Shown: positions 1 to 9,480, counted from the stretch's first letter. The stretch is 64,000 nucleotides of DNA from Microthrix sp041394405 (GCA_041394405.1 JAWKIF010000008.1:270899-334898), one strand, 5' to 3'. Program-made: numbers and translations. The notes: generated by a model not told the origin, from the letters alone.

Positions 1-1032
1 GACATTTTGGCCGCGGCGGCCGATGGCCGCATCCGCACCCTGGTGCTGCTGGGCGCCGATCCCATCGGCGACGCCGTGGGTGCCCCATGGGCCGCAGAGG
101 CGTTGGAACGGGCGACCACCATCAGCCTCGCCACCCATCACAGCGCCTCGACCCTGGCTTCCGATGTGGTGCTGCCCGTGTTGGCACACGCCGAGATGGG
201 CGGCTCCACCACCAACCTCGAGGGGCGGGTCACGGGGCTGGGCCGTCGCGTCACGGGCCCCGGCACGGCCCGTGCCGATTGGGTGATTGCCGCCGAGCTG
301 TCGGCCCGCCTGGGCACCGACCTGGGCCTCACCTCCGTGGCCGGCATCCAAGACGAGATGGAACACGCAGTACCCACCTTCTCCGGTGCCGACCTGCGCG
401 GACTGGACGACCAGGGGCGCCAGGACGGCGTGCTGTTGCCCCTGAGCAGCGAGGCCGAGCTTGCGGCCGCCGGCATGCCGGAGCGTCTGGTGTTCCAGGC
501 CCCGGAGCCCACCGTGGTGCCGTCGGTCTCCAGCTACTCCTTCCGCCTGGTGCTCAAGCGACGGCTCTATGACCCGGGAACCATGCTGGGTGCGATGCCC
601 AGTTCGGTTTCGCTGGCCCCGGAGCCTGCCGCCCGGTTGAACCCCGCCGACTTCGGGCAGCTCGGGATCGCCGACGGCGCCATGGTGGGGGTTCGCTCGC
701 CCAGCGGCGAGGTGCACGCGCCGGCGCATGCCGACGAGGCGGTGCCCCGGGGCGATCTGGTGCTGGAGGGCCTCTTGCCCGAGGCCCTGGCGCTGGTCCC
801 GGCCAAGCTGCCCCTCACCGAGGTGCGACTCGAGTCGACGGTGTGGGTCGGTCCGGCCGCCGCCGCCGAGGCGGATCAATCGACTCTGGGGGACGTCTCG
901 CAGGCAGAAGCCCGGGCCGCCGGCGTGCCAACGCCGCCCATGGGTACCCCCCGGGCAACCGACCGTGACGGCAGCGGCCCCTCGCCTGCGGGCGACGAGG
1001 CCCCGGGCGGCCAGTCGGATGGGGAGGCCTGA
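1..1032 (+). CDS. nuoG: NADH-quinone oxidoreductase subunit G, C-terminal part (truncated by window edge)
   Basis: The frame is open from the first base, so this is the last 343 codons of a gene that begins outside the window. NuoG is the large iron-sulfur/molybdopterin-fold subunit of the complex I peripheral arm and passes electrons from the NADH module toward NuoB/NuoI. The visible part has the family hallmark EMGGSTTNLEGRV near residue 65, matching the E-x-x-G-T-x-x-N-x-E-G-R region of NuoG and formate-dehydrogenase-like proteins, preceded by the LVLLGADPIGD strand. The C-terminus is a Gly/Pro/Asp-rich tail. The stop overlaps the nuoH start (TGATG), which places it at the head of the visible nuoHIJKLMN run. 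Identification rests on this motif plus context. Confidence 0.9.
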   Translation, partial: DILAAAADGRIRTLVLLGADPIGDAVGAPWAAEALERATTISLATHHSASTLASDVVLPVLAHAEMGGSTTNLEGRVTGLGRRVTGPGTARADWVIAAELSARLGTDLGLTSVAGIQDEMEHAVPTFSGADLRGLDDQGRQDGVLLPLSSEAELAAAGMPERLVFQAPEPTVVPSVSSYSFRLVLKRRLYDPGTMLGAMPSSVSLAPEPAARLNPADFGQLGIADGAMVGVRSPSGEVHAPAHADEAVPRGDLVLEGLLPEALALVPAKLPLTEVRLESTVWVGPAAAAEADQSTLGDVSQAEARAAGVPTPPMGTPRATDRDGSGPSPAGDEAPGGQSDGEA

Positions 1033-2408
1033 TGGACCCCCTGCTGACGGGCGACATCGGTTGGGGCGAGGTGGGCATCGTCCTCGTCAAGGCGGGCGTG
1101 GCGTTTGGCGCCCTGCTGGTCGCCGTCATCCTCATGGTGTGGTTCGAACGCAAGTTCATCGGCGACATGCAGAACCGCATCGGGCCCAACAAGGCCGGCC
1201 CGTTCGGGTTGCTCCAGACGATGGCGGATGGGCTGAAGCTGGCCTTCAAGGAGGACCTGTTGCCCGATCGGGCCGACCGCTTCGTCTTCCGCCTGGCCCC
1301 GCTGCTGGCCGTGGTGCCGGCCTTCGGCACCTTCGCCATCATTCCCATCGCCGGCAACTTCAACGGCGAAGGTGACGGCACCGTCTCGATGTTCGGTACC
1401 ACCACCTTTGCCCAGGTCGCCGACCCGCAGTTCGGCATCCTGTTGATGCTGGCCTTCTCGGGCATCGCGGTGTACGGCGTGATGCTGGCCGGCTGGTCGT
1501 CGGGCTCGAAGTATCCGCTGTTGGGCTCCGTGCGAGCGACGGCCCAGATGGTGTCCTATGAGGCGGCGTTGGGGCTGAGCATCGCCTCGGTGTTGCTGAT
1601 CTCCGGTCAGCTGTCCACCAACGCCATCGTCGATGGCCAGGCCACCTTCAACTGGAACCTGTGGGTCACCGGCCTGGTGCCCTTCGTGGTGTTTCTTATC
1701 GCCATCACGGCAGAGCTGAACCGCCCTCCCTTCGACTTCGTCGAGGCCGAACAGGAGCTGGTGGGCGGCTTCAACACCGAGTATTCGTCGATGCGCTTCG
1801 CCATGTTCTACCTGTCGGAGTTCATGAATACGGTGACGATGTCGGCGATCATCGTTACGTTGTTCTTCGGGGGCCCGGCGGGCCCGACGTTCGGCCTCGG
1901 CGGATTCCTCGGCACCTGGTTGATCCCGTTCCTGTGGTTCTTCGCCAAGCTGGCGGTGTTCCTGTGCGTGTTCGTGTGGTTCCGGGCCACGCTGCCTCGC
2001 TTCCGCTACGACCAGCTGATGGAGCTGGGATGGAAGGTGATGATTCCCCTGGCCCTGGGCTGGTTCCTGGTACTCGCCGCGGTGAAGGTGGGACAGGATC
2101 AGGAGTGGGACCTCATCGTGGTGATCGTCGGCGTCACCGCGGCGCTCATGTTGGGCTGGATGTCGGTGCTGGCGGCCTCACGGGCTGCCGTGGTTCGTCG
2201 GGAAGGCGATCATCGGGCGCTGCTGGCCGATGTCGCCGTGGAACCCCCGCCTCCACCTGAGCCTGAGCCTGAGCCAGAGCCAGAGCCGGACGACGGCGAC
2301 GAAGCGGAGCTGGCCACGGTGGGTGCTCCCGGTCTGGGCGACGAAGTCGAGGGCCAGACCGCTGATGGCTCAGCCAGTGATGGCCCGGCCGCCGAGGGGG
2401 ACCGCTGA
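1032..2408 (+). CDS. nuoH: NADH-quinone oxidoreductase subunit H (first copy)
   Basis: Membrane subunit of complex I that joins the quinone chamber to the proton-pumping arm. Family motifs are clear: ERKFIGDMQNRIGPNKAG near residue 37, the loop AELNRPPFDFVEAEQELV near 227, and FVWFRATLPRFRYDQLM near 315. About eight hydrophobic segments end near residue 385. The protein is 458 residues, longer than the usual 330-430, because of a cytoplasmic tail of about 60 residues rich in Pro, Glu and Asp. The tail includes a Pro-Glu dipeptide run encoded by a GAGCCT-type hexanucleotide repeat at about 2258-2290. Start ATG overlaps the nuoG stop and the end overlaps nuoI (TGATG), so the genes are translationally coupled. 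Confidence 0.95.
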   Translation: MDPLLTGDIGWGEVGIVLVKAGVAFGALLVAVILMVWFERKFIGDMQNRIGPNKAGPFGLLQTMADGLKLAFKEDLLPDRADRFVFRLAPLLAVVPAFGTFAIIPIAGNFNGEGDGTVSMFGTTTFAQVADPQFGILLMLAFSGIAVYGVMLAGWSSGSKYPLLGSVRATAQMVSYEAALGLSIASVLLISGQLSTNAIVDGQATFNWNLWVTGLVPFVVFLIAITAELNRPPFDFVEAEQELVGGFNTEYSSMRFAMFYLSEFMNTVTMSAIIVTLFFGGPAGPTFGLGGFLGTWLIPFLWFFAKLAVFLCVFVWFRATLPRFRYDQLMELGWKVMIPLALGWFLVLAAVKVGQDQEWDLIVVIVGVTAALMLGWMSVLAASRAAVVRREGDHRALLADVAVEPPPPPEPEPEPEPEPDDGDEAELATVGAPGLGDEVEGQTADGSASDGPAAEGDR

Positions 2409-3133
2409 TGGGCTACCTCGACGGATTCGCGGTCACCTTCAAGAAGCTGTTCAAGCGCACCGATGCCGGGCGCAACCTCACGGTGCAGTTCCCCGAAGAG
2501 AAGACCGCGCGGCCCAACCGGCTGCACGGCCGCCACGTGCTCAACCGGTACGAGGACGGCATGGAGAAGTGCATCGGCTGCGAGCTGTGCGCAGGGGTCT
2601 GTCCCGCCAAGTGCATCTACGTGCGCGGCGCCGACAACGACCCCGACGATCCCACCTCTCCCGGCGAGCGCTTCGGCTTCGTCTACGAGATCAACTACCT
2701 GCGGTGCATCCACTGCGACCTGTGCGTGGAAGCGTGCCCGACCGAGGCCATCACCGAGACCAAGCAGTTCGCCTTCTCGTTCAGCCAGCGGGGCGACGCC
2801 ATCTACACCAAGGCCGAGCTGTTGACCGACGACGAGGGCAGGGCACGCAGGCAGCCGTGGGAGCTGTGGGCCGGCGACGAAGACACCCACACGTCGGCCT
2901 GGATGCGGGCCACGGCGCCCCAGGGCGACGCCAGCTTTGAGGGAGTGGTGGCGTGGTCGGGAGAGCTCGGTTTCGGCGTGCGGGCCCCCGAGGTCGGCCA
3001 GTCCACGCCAGCGGATCAGCCCACGCCATCGGGCCAGTCCACGCCAGTGGATTCGGGCGCCGCGCCGGGCGATGCCCCGGGCCTGGGGGCCCCCGCGGAG
3101 CACGACGGCCCCGACCAGGGTGAGGTCACCTGA
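2408..3133 (+). CDS. nuoI: NADH-quinone oxidoreductase subunit I (first copy)
   Basis: Peripheral-arm subunit carrying two [4Fe-4S] clusters (N6a and N6b) that relay electrons toward NuoB. Both ferredoxin motifs are intact: CIGCELCAGVCPAKC near residue 57 and CIHCDLCVEACPTEA near residue 101. At 241 residues it is longer than typical NuoI (about 160-180). The extra C-terminal 60 residues are low-complexity Gly/Pro/Ser/Thr, with a DNA tandem repeat of the form CCAGTCCACGCCA at about 2998-3050. Overlaps nuoH upstream and nuoJ downstream by TGATG junctions. Confidence 0.96.
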   Translation: MGYLDGFAVTFKKLFKRTDAGRNLTVQFPEEKTARPNRLHGRHVLNRYEDGMEKCIGCELCAGVCPAKCIYVRGADNDPDDPTSPGERFGFVYEINYLRCIHCDLCVEACPTEAITETKQFAFSFSQRGDAIYTKAELLTDDEGRARRQPWELWAGDEDTHTSAWMRATAPQGDASFEGVVAWSGELGFGVRAPEVGQSTPADQPTPSGQSTPVDSGAAPGDAPGLGAPAEHDGPDQGEVT

Positions 3134-3813
3134 TGGTCGAGTTCATCGTCTTCGCCGTCTCGGCCGCCATCGTGCTTGGCGGCGCTCTGGGCGTGGTCGG
3201 GTTCCGCAACCCCGTGCACAACGCCCTGTCCCTGGTGGCCACGCTGTTTGGCGTGGCGGTGCTGTTCATCGCCCAGGAGGCGTATTTCCTGGCCGCCGTG
3301 CAGGTCATCGTCTATGCGGGTGCCATCGTGGTGCTCTTCCTGTTCGTCATCATGTTGCTGGGAGTCGACCGCCTGGAAGTGCTGGAGGCCGACCGCCTGC
3401 GCGGCCAAACGTGGGTCGCCGTTGTCACCGGGTTGGCCATCGCCGTCCTGTCGGGCCTGGTGCTCTTCGCCGGCGATGGGGCACCCGCCAACCCGGCCAT
3501 CACCCGGTCGCTGGCCGGGGAGCGCGACGTCGAGGGCCTGGCTCGGTTGATCTTCACCGACTACGTGTGGGCCTTCGAGATCACCTCGGCCCTGCTGGGC
3601 ATCGCCGTGGTGGCGGCGGTGCTGCTGTCCCGGCGGCCCGCCGACGACGCGCTGGACGCGGACCGCTATCCCGAGCCCGAGGATTCCTTCGTGTCGGACC
3701 GGCCGGAGAACTCCCCGGTGGACCCCGACGGCCACCTGGATGATGAACCGGACCCGGCTCGGGCCACCGCCGCTCCGGCCGAACCGACCAACGACGCCGA
3801 GGATGCCCCATGA
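3133..3813 (+). CDS. nuoJ: NADH-quinone oxidoreductase subunit J (first copy)
   Basis: Integral membrane subunit of complex I near the quinone site. Five hydrophobic helices fill residues 1-160, with the conserved NPVHNALSLV early segment and the central VQVIVYAGAIVVLFLFVIML helix containing the pi-bulge region of the family. A hydrophilic tail of about 60 acidic residues follows the last helix, continuing the pattern of tailed subunits in this cluster. Start ATG shares bases with the nuoI stop, and nuoK begins four bases before its stop (ATGA). Confidence 0.95.
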   Translation: MVEFIVFAVSAAIVLGGALGVVGFRNPVHNALSLVATLFGVAVLFIAQEAYFLAAVQVIVYAGAIVVLFLFVIMLLGVDRLEVLEADRLRGQTWVAVVTGLAIAVLSGLVLFAGDGAPANPAITRSLAGERDVEGLARLIFTDYVWAFEITSALLGIAVVAAVLLSRRPADDALDADRYPEPEDSFVSDRPENSPVDPDGHLDDEPDPARATAAPAEPTNDAEDAP

Positions 3814-4133
3814 GCCTGCTTGGCGCCGTCGAGATCGGCCAGGACGCCTACCTGCTGTTGGGCGCCGCGTTGTTTGCGATCGGATTGGTTGGCCTGCTCA
3901 TCCGTCGCAGCGCGCTCATCATGGTGATGTGCGTCGAGCTGATGCTGAATGCGGTCAACCTGACGCTGGTGTCCTTCTCCCGCACCCTGGACGACCGCGT
4001 GGGCCAGATGCTGGTGTTCTTCGTCATGGTCGTGGCCGCGGCCGAGGTCACCGTGGGCCTGGGGCTCATCGTGGCCCTCATGCGCCGGCGGCCTGGCGCC
4101 ACCGCCGATGACATCTCGGCGTTGAGGGGCTGA
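3810..4133 (+). CDS. nuoK: NADH-quinone oxidoreductase subunit K (first copy)
   Basis: Small three-helix antiporter-like subunit of the complex I membrane arm. At 107 residues it has the expected size. Conserved features are the RRSALIMVMCVELMLNAVNL segment with the buried Glu of helix 2, and the second conserved Glu in VVAAAEVTVGLGLIVALMRR in helix 3. ATGA overlap with nuoJ shows coupling. The GAGGGG at its 3' end probably serves as ribosome binding site for nuoL, which starts two bases after this stop. Confidence 0.96.
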   Translation: MSLLGAVEIGQDAYLLLGAALFAIGLVGLLIRRSALIMVMCVELMLNAVNLTLVSFSRTLDDRVGQMLVFFVMVVAAAEVTVGLGLIVALMRRRPGATADDISALRG

Positions 4134-4134
4134 C

Positions 4135-6162
4135 GTGGCCGAGCTGATCTGGTTGATCCCCGCCTTCCCCCTGGTTGGGGCCCTGGTGTTGCTGGCCGCC
4201 GGTCCGCGCCTTGGCGAGCGATCGGGTTGGGTGGCGACCGCCGCCATGGTCGGGGCGTTCGTTTCCTCCGTGCTGGTGTTCATCGGGTTGGTCGGCCTGG
4301 GCGAGGAGGAGCGCCATGTGGTTGTCACGCTCTTCAAGTGGGTCCCGGCGGGTGCCCTCAGCGTCGACGTGGCGTTCCTGGCCGACCCGCTGTCCATCAC
4401 GATGTGCCTGTTCATCACCGGGGTCGGCGCCCTCATCCACCTGTACTCCATCTCTTACATGCACGGCGACGAGAAGTTCTCCAAGTTCTTCCTGTACCTG
4501 AACCTGTTCGCCTTCGCCATGTTGATGCTGGTGACCGGGTCGAACCTGTTGATCACCTTCCTGGGCTGGGAGGGGGTCGGTGCGTGTTCGTACCTGCTCA
4601 TCTCGTTCTGGCATCGCAGCGAGGCCAACGCCGCAGCCGGCAAGAAGGCCTTTGTCACCAACCGGGTGGGCGACGTCGGGTTCATGCTGGGGACGTTCCT
4701 GCTGTTCACCACGTTGGGGTCGCTGAACTACCTCGACATCTCGGCGGGCGCCGCCGCCGTCACCGGCACCACGGCGGTCGCCATCGGCCTGTTGTTCCTG
4801 CTGGGCGCGGCGGGCAAGTCGGCCCAGCTGCCGCTCCTGGTGTGGCTGCCCGACGCCATGGCGGGCCCCACCCCGGTGTCGGCGCTCATCCACGCGGCGA
4901 CCATGGTCACGTCGGGCGTCTACCTGTTGGTGCGGCTCAACCCGGTCCTGGAGAACGCCGCCTGGGCGAACGACGTCATCGCCTGGGTTGGCGTGCTGAC
5001 CGCCCTGTGGGCGGCCACGGTGGCGTTGGCGCAGAACGACATCAAGAAGGTGTTGGCCTACTCCACCATCTCCCAGTTGGGCTACACCTTCCTGGCAGTG
5101 GGCACCGGTGCCTACGGGGCGGCCATCTTCCACGTGGTCACCCACGCGTTCTTCAAGGGCCTGCTGTTCCTCGGTGCGGGCTCGGTCATTCACTCGCTCC
5201 ACCATGACCAGGACATGCGCCGCATGGGCGGGCTGCGCAAGTACCTGCCGGTGACGTCGGCCACCTTCATCGTGGGCTGGCTGGCCATCGCCGGCGTGCC
5301 GCCCTTCGCGGGCTTCTGGAGCAAGGACGACATCCTGGCAGGGGCCTTTGAGTTCCATTCCGGCGGCAAGGTGCTGTGGGCCCTGGGGCTGCTCGCCGCG
5401 CTGCTGACCGCCTTCTACATGACCCGCCAGGTGATCCTGGTTTTCTATGGCGAGGAGCGGTTCAACGACGAGGCCGTCCTCCGCTTGACCCACCCCGACG
5501 CGGAGCCGCTGCCGAGGCTGCCGGGCACGTTCGAAAAGGACGACCCCACCGCCAAGGCGCAACGCCCGTGGGGCTTGGTGACCATCGAGGAGGACCGCCC
5601 CGACGACATCGGCCTCCACGGGGGCGACCAGCCCCAGGAGTCGCCTGCGCTCATGCGGATCCCGCTGGTGGTGCTGGCGGGTCTGGCCGTGGTGGGTGGC
5701 TTTCTCAGCCTGCCCTTCGCCGAGAGCACCCGCTTCTTGGAGCACTGGCTGGAGCCGGTGCTGGCCCACCCCCATGAAGCCCCAGGCGCGGGAGTGCTCA
5801 TCTCCCTCGCAGTGGTGGCGACCCTCACCGCCGTGCTGGGCATCTTCGGCGGCATCGGCGTGTACCTGCAGCGCAGGGCCGACCCCCGCCGCATCGAGCC
5901 CGCCTTCCTCCGTTCCGCCTGGCACTACGACGCCGGCATCTCGGCGTTTGTCGCCGGGCCCGGCCGCCGCTTCTTCGACGGGCTGGCAGAATTCGACCGC
6001 CAGATCATCGACGGGGCCGTCAACGGCCTCGCCCGGCTGGTGCGCCGGGACGGCAGGGCGGTCTCCAGGCTGCAGACCGGTCAGCTCCGCCGGTATGCGC
6101 TGGGCCTGTCGGTTGGTACCGCAGCCGTGCTCGTGTACTTCGTGACCAGGATGTCGGTGTGA
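4135..6162 (+). CDS. nuoL: NADH-quinone oxidoreductase subunit L (first copy)
   Basis: Mrp-antiporter-like proton channel with the long lateral helix at the distal end of complex I. Motifs seen: FLGWEGVGACSYLLISFWH near residue 143 with the key Glu of helix 5, the LLVWLPDAMAGPTPVSALIH block near 235, and the KKVLAYSTISQLGYTFLAVG block near 304. The C-terminal 60 residues after the transverse helix end in a final membrane segment (VGTAAVLVYFVTRM). At 675 residues the size is normal. Starts with GTG two bases after nuoK, and its stop overlaps the nuoM start. Confidence 0.96.
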   Translation: MAELIWLIPAFPLVGALVLLAAGPRLGERSGWVATAAMVGAFVSSVLVFIGLVGLGEEERHVVVTLFKWVPAGALSVDVAFLADPLSITMCLFITGVGALIHLYSISYMHGDEKFSKFFLYLNLFAFAMLMLVTGSNLLITFLGWEGVGACSYLLISFWHRSEANAAAGKKAFVTNRVGDVGFMLGTFLLFTTLGSLNYLDISAGAAAVTGTTAVAIGLLFLLGAAGKSAQLPLLVWLPDAMAGPTPVSALIHAATMVTSGVYLLVRLNPVLENAAWANDVIAWVGVLTALWAATVALAQNDIKKVLAYSTISQLGYTFLAVGTGAYGAAIFHVVTHAFFKGLLFLGAGSVIHSLHHDQDMRRMGGLRKYLPVTSATFIVGWLAIAGVPPFAGFWSKDDILAGAFEFHSGGKVLWALGLLAALLTAFYMTRQVILVFYGEERFNDEAVLRLTHPDAEPLPRLPGTFEKDDPTAKAQRPWGLVTIEEDRPDDIGLHGGDQPQESPALMRIPLVVLAGLAVVGGFLSLPFAESTRFLEHWLEPVLAHPHEAPGAGVLISLAVVATLTAVLGIFGGIGVYLQRRADPRRIEPAFLRSAWHYDAGISAFVAGPGRRFFDGLAEFDRQIIDGAVNGLARLVRRDGRAVSRLQTGQLRRYALGLSVGTAAVLVYFVTRMSV

Positions 6163-7742
6163 TGTCGGCGATGCTTGCTGTGGCCAACGCCGACCTCCCG
6201 GCCCTGCTCCCCGCCCTGGTGCTGGTGCCGGTGGTCACCGGCCTGATCGTGGCGGTGCTCCCGGCCAAGGGAGAGGCGACGCCGCGCGCGGTGGCGTTGG
6301 TTGGTGCCCTGGCCACCGCAGCGCTGTCCATCGTCCTGCTCACCCAGTTCACGCGGGGCGAGGCCGACTATCAGTTCGTCGTCCGTGCCGACTGGGTGGC
6401 CGACTGGGGCCTCTCCTGGCACTTGGGCGTGGACGGCATCTCGCTGTTCCTGGTGGTGCTCACGGCCGTGTTGTTCCCGTTGGCCATCCTGGGCGCCAAG
6501 GCCGGACATCAGCCCAGGGCCTACTACGCGTGGATGTCGTTGCTGATGGGCGGGGCCATCGGCGCCTTCGTGTCGCTCGACCTGCTCCTGTTCTTCGCCT
6601 GTTTCGAGCTGGTGCTGGTGCCCATGTACTTCCTCATCGGCCGCTGGGGCCATGGGAATGCGGCCTATGCCGCCAACAAGTTCTTCCTGTTCACGATGTT
6701 CGGGTCGGCGTTCATGCTGGTGGGCCTGTTGTCGCTGGTGTTCCTCAACCAGCAGGCCACCGGGCGCCTGAGCTTCGACGTCATCGAGCTGACCTCCAGC
6801 CAGGCCATCTCCACGGGGGCGGCCCGCTGGATCTTCGCCAGCTTCGCCATCGCCTTCGCGGTGAAGGTGCCGCTGTTCCCCGTCCATACGTGGCTGCCGG
6901 ATGCACACACCGAGGCGCCCACCGCAGGTTCGGTGATCCTCGCCGGCGTGCTGCTGAAGCTCGGCGCCTACGGGCTCATCCGCTTCGGCCTGGAGATGTT
7001 CCCCGAGGCGGCCCACTGGGCCACTCCGGTGATCATGACCTTGGCGGTGGTCGGCATCGTCTACGGCGCCGTCGTGGCCGCGATGCAGACGGACCTGAAG
7101 CGGCTGGTGGCCTACTCCTCGGTGGCCCACATGGGGTTCATCGTGTTGGGCATCTTCTCGTTGACCGTCGTGGGTCTCACCGGCGGCGTCATCCAGATGG
7201 TGAACCACGGCATCTCCACCCCGGCGCTCTTCCTGCTGGTGGCCTTCATCTACGAGAAGCGCCACACCCGTGACATCAACGCCCTCAGCGGGCTACAGAG
7301 CCGAGCCCCCGTGCTCGCCGGGTTCTTCATGATCGTCATGCTGAGTTCGGTGGGTCTGCCGGGGCTCAACGGCTTCGTTGGCGAGTACCTCTCCATGCTG
7401 GGGGCCTGGCAAACCCATCGGTGGTGGGCCGTGGTTGGCGTCACCGGCGTGATCCTGGCGGCGCTGTACCTGCTGTGGGCCTACCAACGGGTCTTCCATG
7501 GCGAGCCCACCGGTGACAACGAGTCGATGACCGACCTGGGCTGGCCCCAACGGCTGGTCATGGTGCCCTTCGTGGCGCTCATCGTGTTTCTGGGTGTGTA
7601 CCCGGCTCCGGTTCTGGAGCGCATCGGTCCCTCGGTCGAGCGGGTGGTCGCCCAGATCGAGGCCCACTCCGACTACGAGGCACCGGGGGTTCCCACCCCG
7701 CCCGAAGCGTCGGCGGATCATGGCGGGGAGGGCGAGGGATGA
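6159..7742 (+). CDS. nuoM: NADH-quinone oxidoreductase subunit M (first copy)
   Basis: Antiporter-like proton-pumping subunit. Family blocks: LLLFFACFELVLVPMYFLIG with the essential helix-5 Glu, VKVPLFPVHTWLPDAHTEAP near residue 232, and DLKRLVAYSSVAHMGFIVLG near 312 with the helix-8 Lys. At 527 residues the length is typical. The frame opens with GTG at 6159 followed immediately by ATG at 6162. Either start overlaps the nuoL stop, so translation is coupled. Confidence 0.96.
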   Translation: MMSAMLAVANADLPALLPALVLVPVVTGLIVAVLPAKGEATPRAVALVGALATAALSIVLLTQFTRGEADYQFVVRADWVADWGLSWHLGVDGISLFLVVLTAVLFPLAILGAKAGHQPRAYYAWMSLLMGGAIGAFVSLDLLLFFACFELVLVPMYFLIGRWGHGNAAYAANKFFLFTMFGSAFMLVGLLSLVFLNQQATGRLSFDVIELTSSQAISTGAARWIFASFAIAFAVKVPLFPVHTWLPDAHTEAPTAGSVILAGVLLKLGAYGLIRFGLEMFPEAAHWATPVIMTLAVVGIVYGAVVAAMQTDLKRLVAYSSVAHMGFIVLGIFSLTVVGLTGGVIQMVNHGISTPALFLLVAFIYEKRHTRDINALSGLQSRAPVLAGFFMIVMLSSVGLPGLNGFVGEYLSMLGAWQTHRWWAVVGVTGVILAALYLLWAYQRVFHGEPTGDNESMTDLGWPQRLVMVPFVALIVFLGVYPAPVLERIGPSVERVVAQIEAHSDYEAPGVPTPPEASADHGGEGEG

Positions 7743-9349
7743 TCGCCGTGCTCATGCAACTTCCCGGCGCACCCGAGGCCCAGGACGCCATCGGCGGCCC
7801 CGGCAGCCCGGCCGTGACCCCCGACGTCACCTGGAGCCATCTGGCCCCCATGCTCATCATGTTCGGTGGCGCGTTGTTGCTCGTCTTGCTGGGCGCGCTG
7901 TTGCCGCGGGGCGTTCCCCGCCACGTCGCCTCGCTGGGCACCGCGCTGGTGGGGCTGGCGTCTATGGCCTCCGCGGTTCCCGTCTGGCGCGACATCGTCG
8001 ACCCGACTGAGGGCCCCACCGCCGCCCTGGCGGGTTCGGTGGGGGTGGATGGGTTCTCGGTGTTCGCCTACTGGGTCATCGCCGCGGCGGTGGTGCTGGT
8101 GGCACTGTTGTTCCACAGCTATCTCGCACGGGAGGGCCTGGAGGGCGTCGAGCCGTACGCCCTCATGATGTTCTCGGCCGCCGGCGGCATGGTGATGGCC
8201 TCGGCCAACGATCTGGTCGTGCTGTTTCTCGGGCTGGAGATTCTGTCCCTGGCCGCCTACACCCTTGCCGCCATGCATCGGCGCCGCATCGCCTCGCTGG
8301 AGGCAGGGCTGAAGTACTTCGTGCTCGGCGCCGCGGCTTCGGCCTTCCTGCTGTACGGCATCGCACTCATCTACGGCGCCACCGGCACCACCAAGCTGGG
8401 AACCCTGCGCACCTTTCTCGACACCGAGGGCGTTGCCGACGACAACCTGTTGTTGGGCGGTATCGCCCTGCTGATCGTTGGCCTGGCCTTCAAGGTGGCG
8501 GCGGTGCCGTTCCACTGGTGGACACCCGACGTCTACCAGGGCAGCCCCACCCCGGTCACGGCCTTCATGGCCTCGGCCATCAAGACCGGTGCATTCGCCG
8601 GCATGCTGCGCGTGCTGGTGGTGGCCCTGCCGGCGTATCGGGGCGACTGGCGGCCGGTGGTGGAGACGCTGGCCGTCCTCTCGCTGTTCGGCGGCGCGTT
8701 CGGCGCCATCGTGCAGACCGACGTCAAGCGCATGCTGGCCTACTCCTCGATCAACCACGCCGGGTTCATCCTCCTGGGCGTGGACGCCGCCACCGAGCGA
8801 GGCCTGTCTGCCGCGCTCTTCTACCTGGCCGCCTACACCGTGATGACCATCGGGGCCTTTGCCGTGGTCACCATCATCAGCCGGCAGGGCGACGGGCATA
8901 CCGCGCTCTCCGACCTTCGCGGGCTGTCGAACACCAGGCCGGGGTTGGCGTTGGCCTTGGTGGTGTTCGTGCTGGCCCAGGCGGGTGTGCCCTTCACCGG
9001 CGGGTTCTTCGCCAAGTTCGGGGTCATCGCGGCTGCGGTCGACGCTGGACGATGGTGGCTGGGCGTGGCGGCCATGGTGAGCGCAGTGGTCTCGGCCTAC
9101 GTCTACCTGCGCATCGTCGGCGCCATGTACTGGGGCGACGACGAGGGCGAGGCAATCGAGCCGGAGGGCGAGCCGGTGGTCGACGGTGCGGTTCCCGTCG
9201 TTTCGGCGCCCCCAACCCGGTGGGAGCTGCCGTTGCCCCGGACCGCCATGGTGGTCATCGGCCTCTGCCTGGTGGGCGTCGTGGTCATGGGGGTCTTCCC
9301 CGGCCTGATCACCGACCTCACCCGCCAGGCCACCGTCATCCTCGGCTGA
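7739..9349 (+). CDS. nuoN: NADH-quinone oxidoreductase subunit N (first copy)
   Basis: Third antiporter-like subunit of complex I. Diagnostic segments: NDLVVLFLGLEILSLAAYTL near residue 157, FKVAAVPFHWWTPDVYQGSP near 252, and DVKRMLAYSSINHAGFILLG near 327. A hydrophilic loop of about 35 residues lies near 465-500 before the last membrane helix. At 536 residues it is slightly longer than usual. Start ATG overlaps the nuoM stop (ATGA). This is the last nuo gene of the first cluster, and a perfect inverted repeat follows about 95 bases downstream. Confidence 0.95.
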   Translation: MIAVLMQLPGAPEAQDAIGGPGSPAVTPDVTWSHLAPMLIMFGGALLLVLLGALLPRGVPRHVASLGTALVGLASMASAVPVWRDIVDPTEGPTAALAGSVGVDGFSVFAYWVIAAAVVLVALLFHSYLAREGLEGVEPYALMMFSAAGGMVMASANDLVVLFLGLEILSLAAYTLAAMHRRRIASLEAGLKYFVLGAAASAFLLYGIALIYGATGTTKLGTLRTFLDTEGVADDNLLLGGIALLIVGLAFKVAAVPFHWWTPDVYQGSPTPVTAFMASAIKTGAFAGMLRVLVVALPAYRGDWRPVVETLAVLSLFGGAFGAIVQTDVKRMLAYSSINHAGFILLGVDAATERGLSAALFYLAAYTVMTIGAFAVVTIISRQGDGHTALSDLRGLSNTRPGLALALVVFVLAQAGVPFTGGFFAKFGVIAAAVDAGRWWLGVAAMVSAVVSAYVYLRIVGAMYWGDDEGEAIEPEGEPVVDGAVPVVSAPPTRWELPLPRTAMVVIGLCLVGVVVMGVFPGLITDLTRQATVILG

Positions 9350-9442
9350 GCGCCGCCGCCACTTCGTCGTCGCCTGGTCGCAGGCACTTCGTCGCCGGCC
9401 GTGCGCCGGGGGCGGCCCGTTCGAGCGTTCCCCGCCCGTCCG

Positions 9443-9480
9443 GTGAGGGTTGTCGGTGCCAGAGACGGTATAACCCTCAC
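9443..9480. terminator. 9-bp perfect inverted repeat after the first nuo cluster
   Basis: GTGAGGGTT at 9443-9451 pairs with AACCCTCAC at 9472-9480 around a 20-base loop. It lies in the 331-base gap between nuoN and the FHA gene. It has no T-run, so it could be a factor-assisted terminator or a protein-binding site. The rest of the gap is GC-rich and shows no convincing gene or promoter. Confidence 0.4.

Noticed and set aside
4078..5925. 615-residue minus-strand frame opposite nuoL
   Set aside because: Composition (Gln, His, Arg, Gly) is typical of antisense to GC-rich membrane protein genes; no motifs and no ribosome site. The same applies to 7718-9676, 40049-41764 and 41566-43659.
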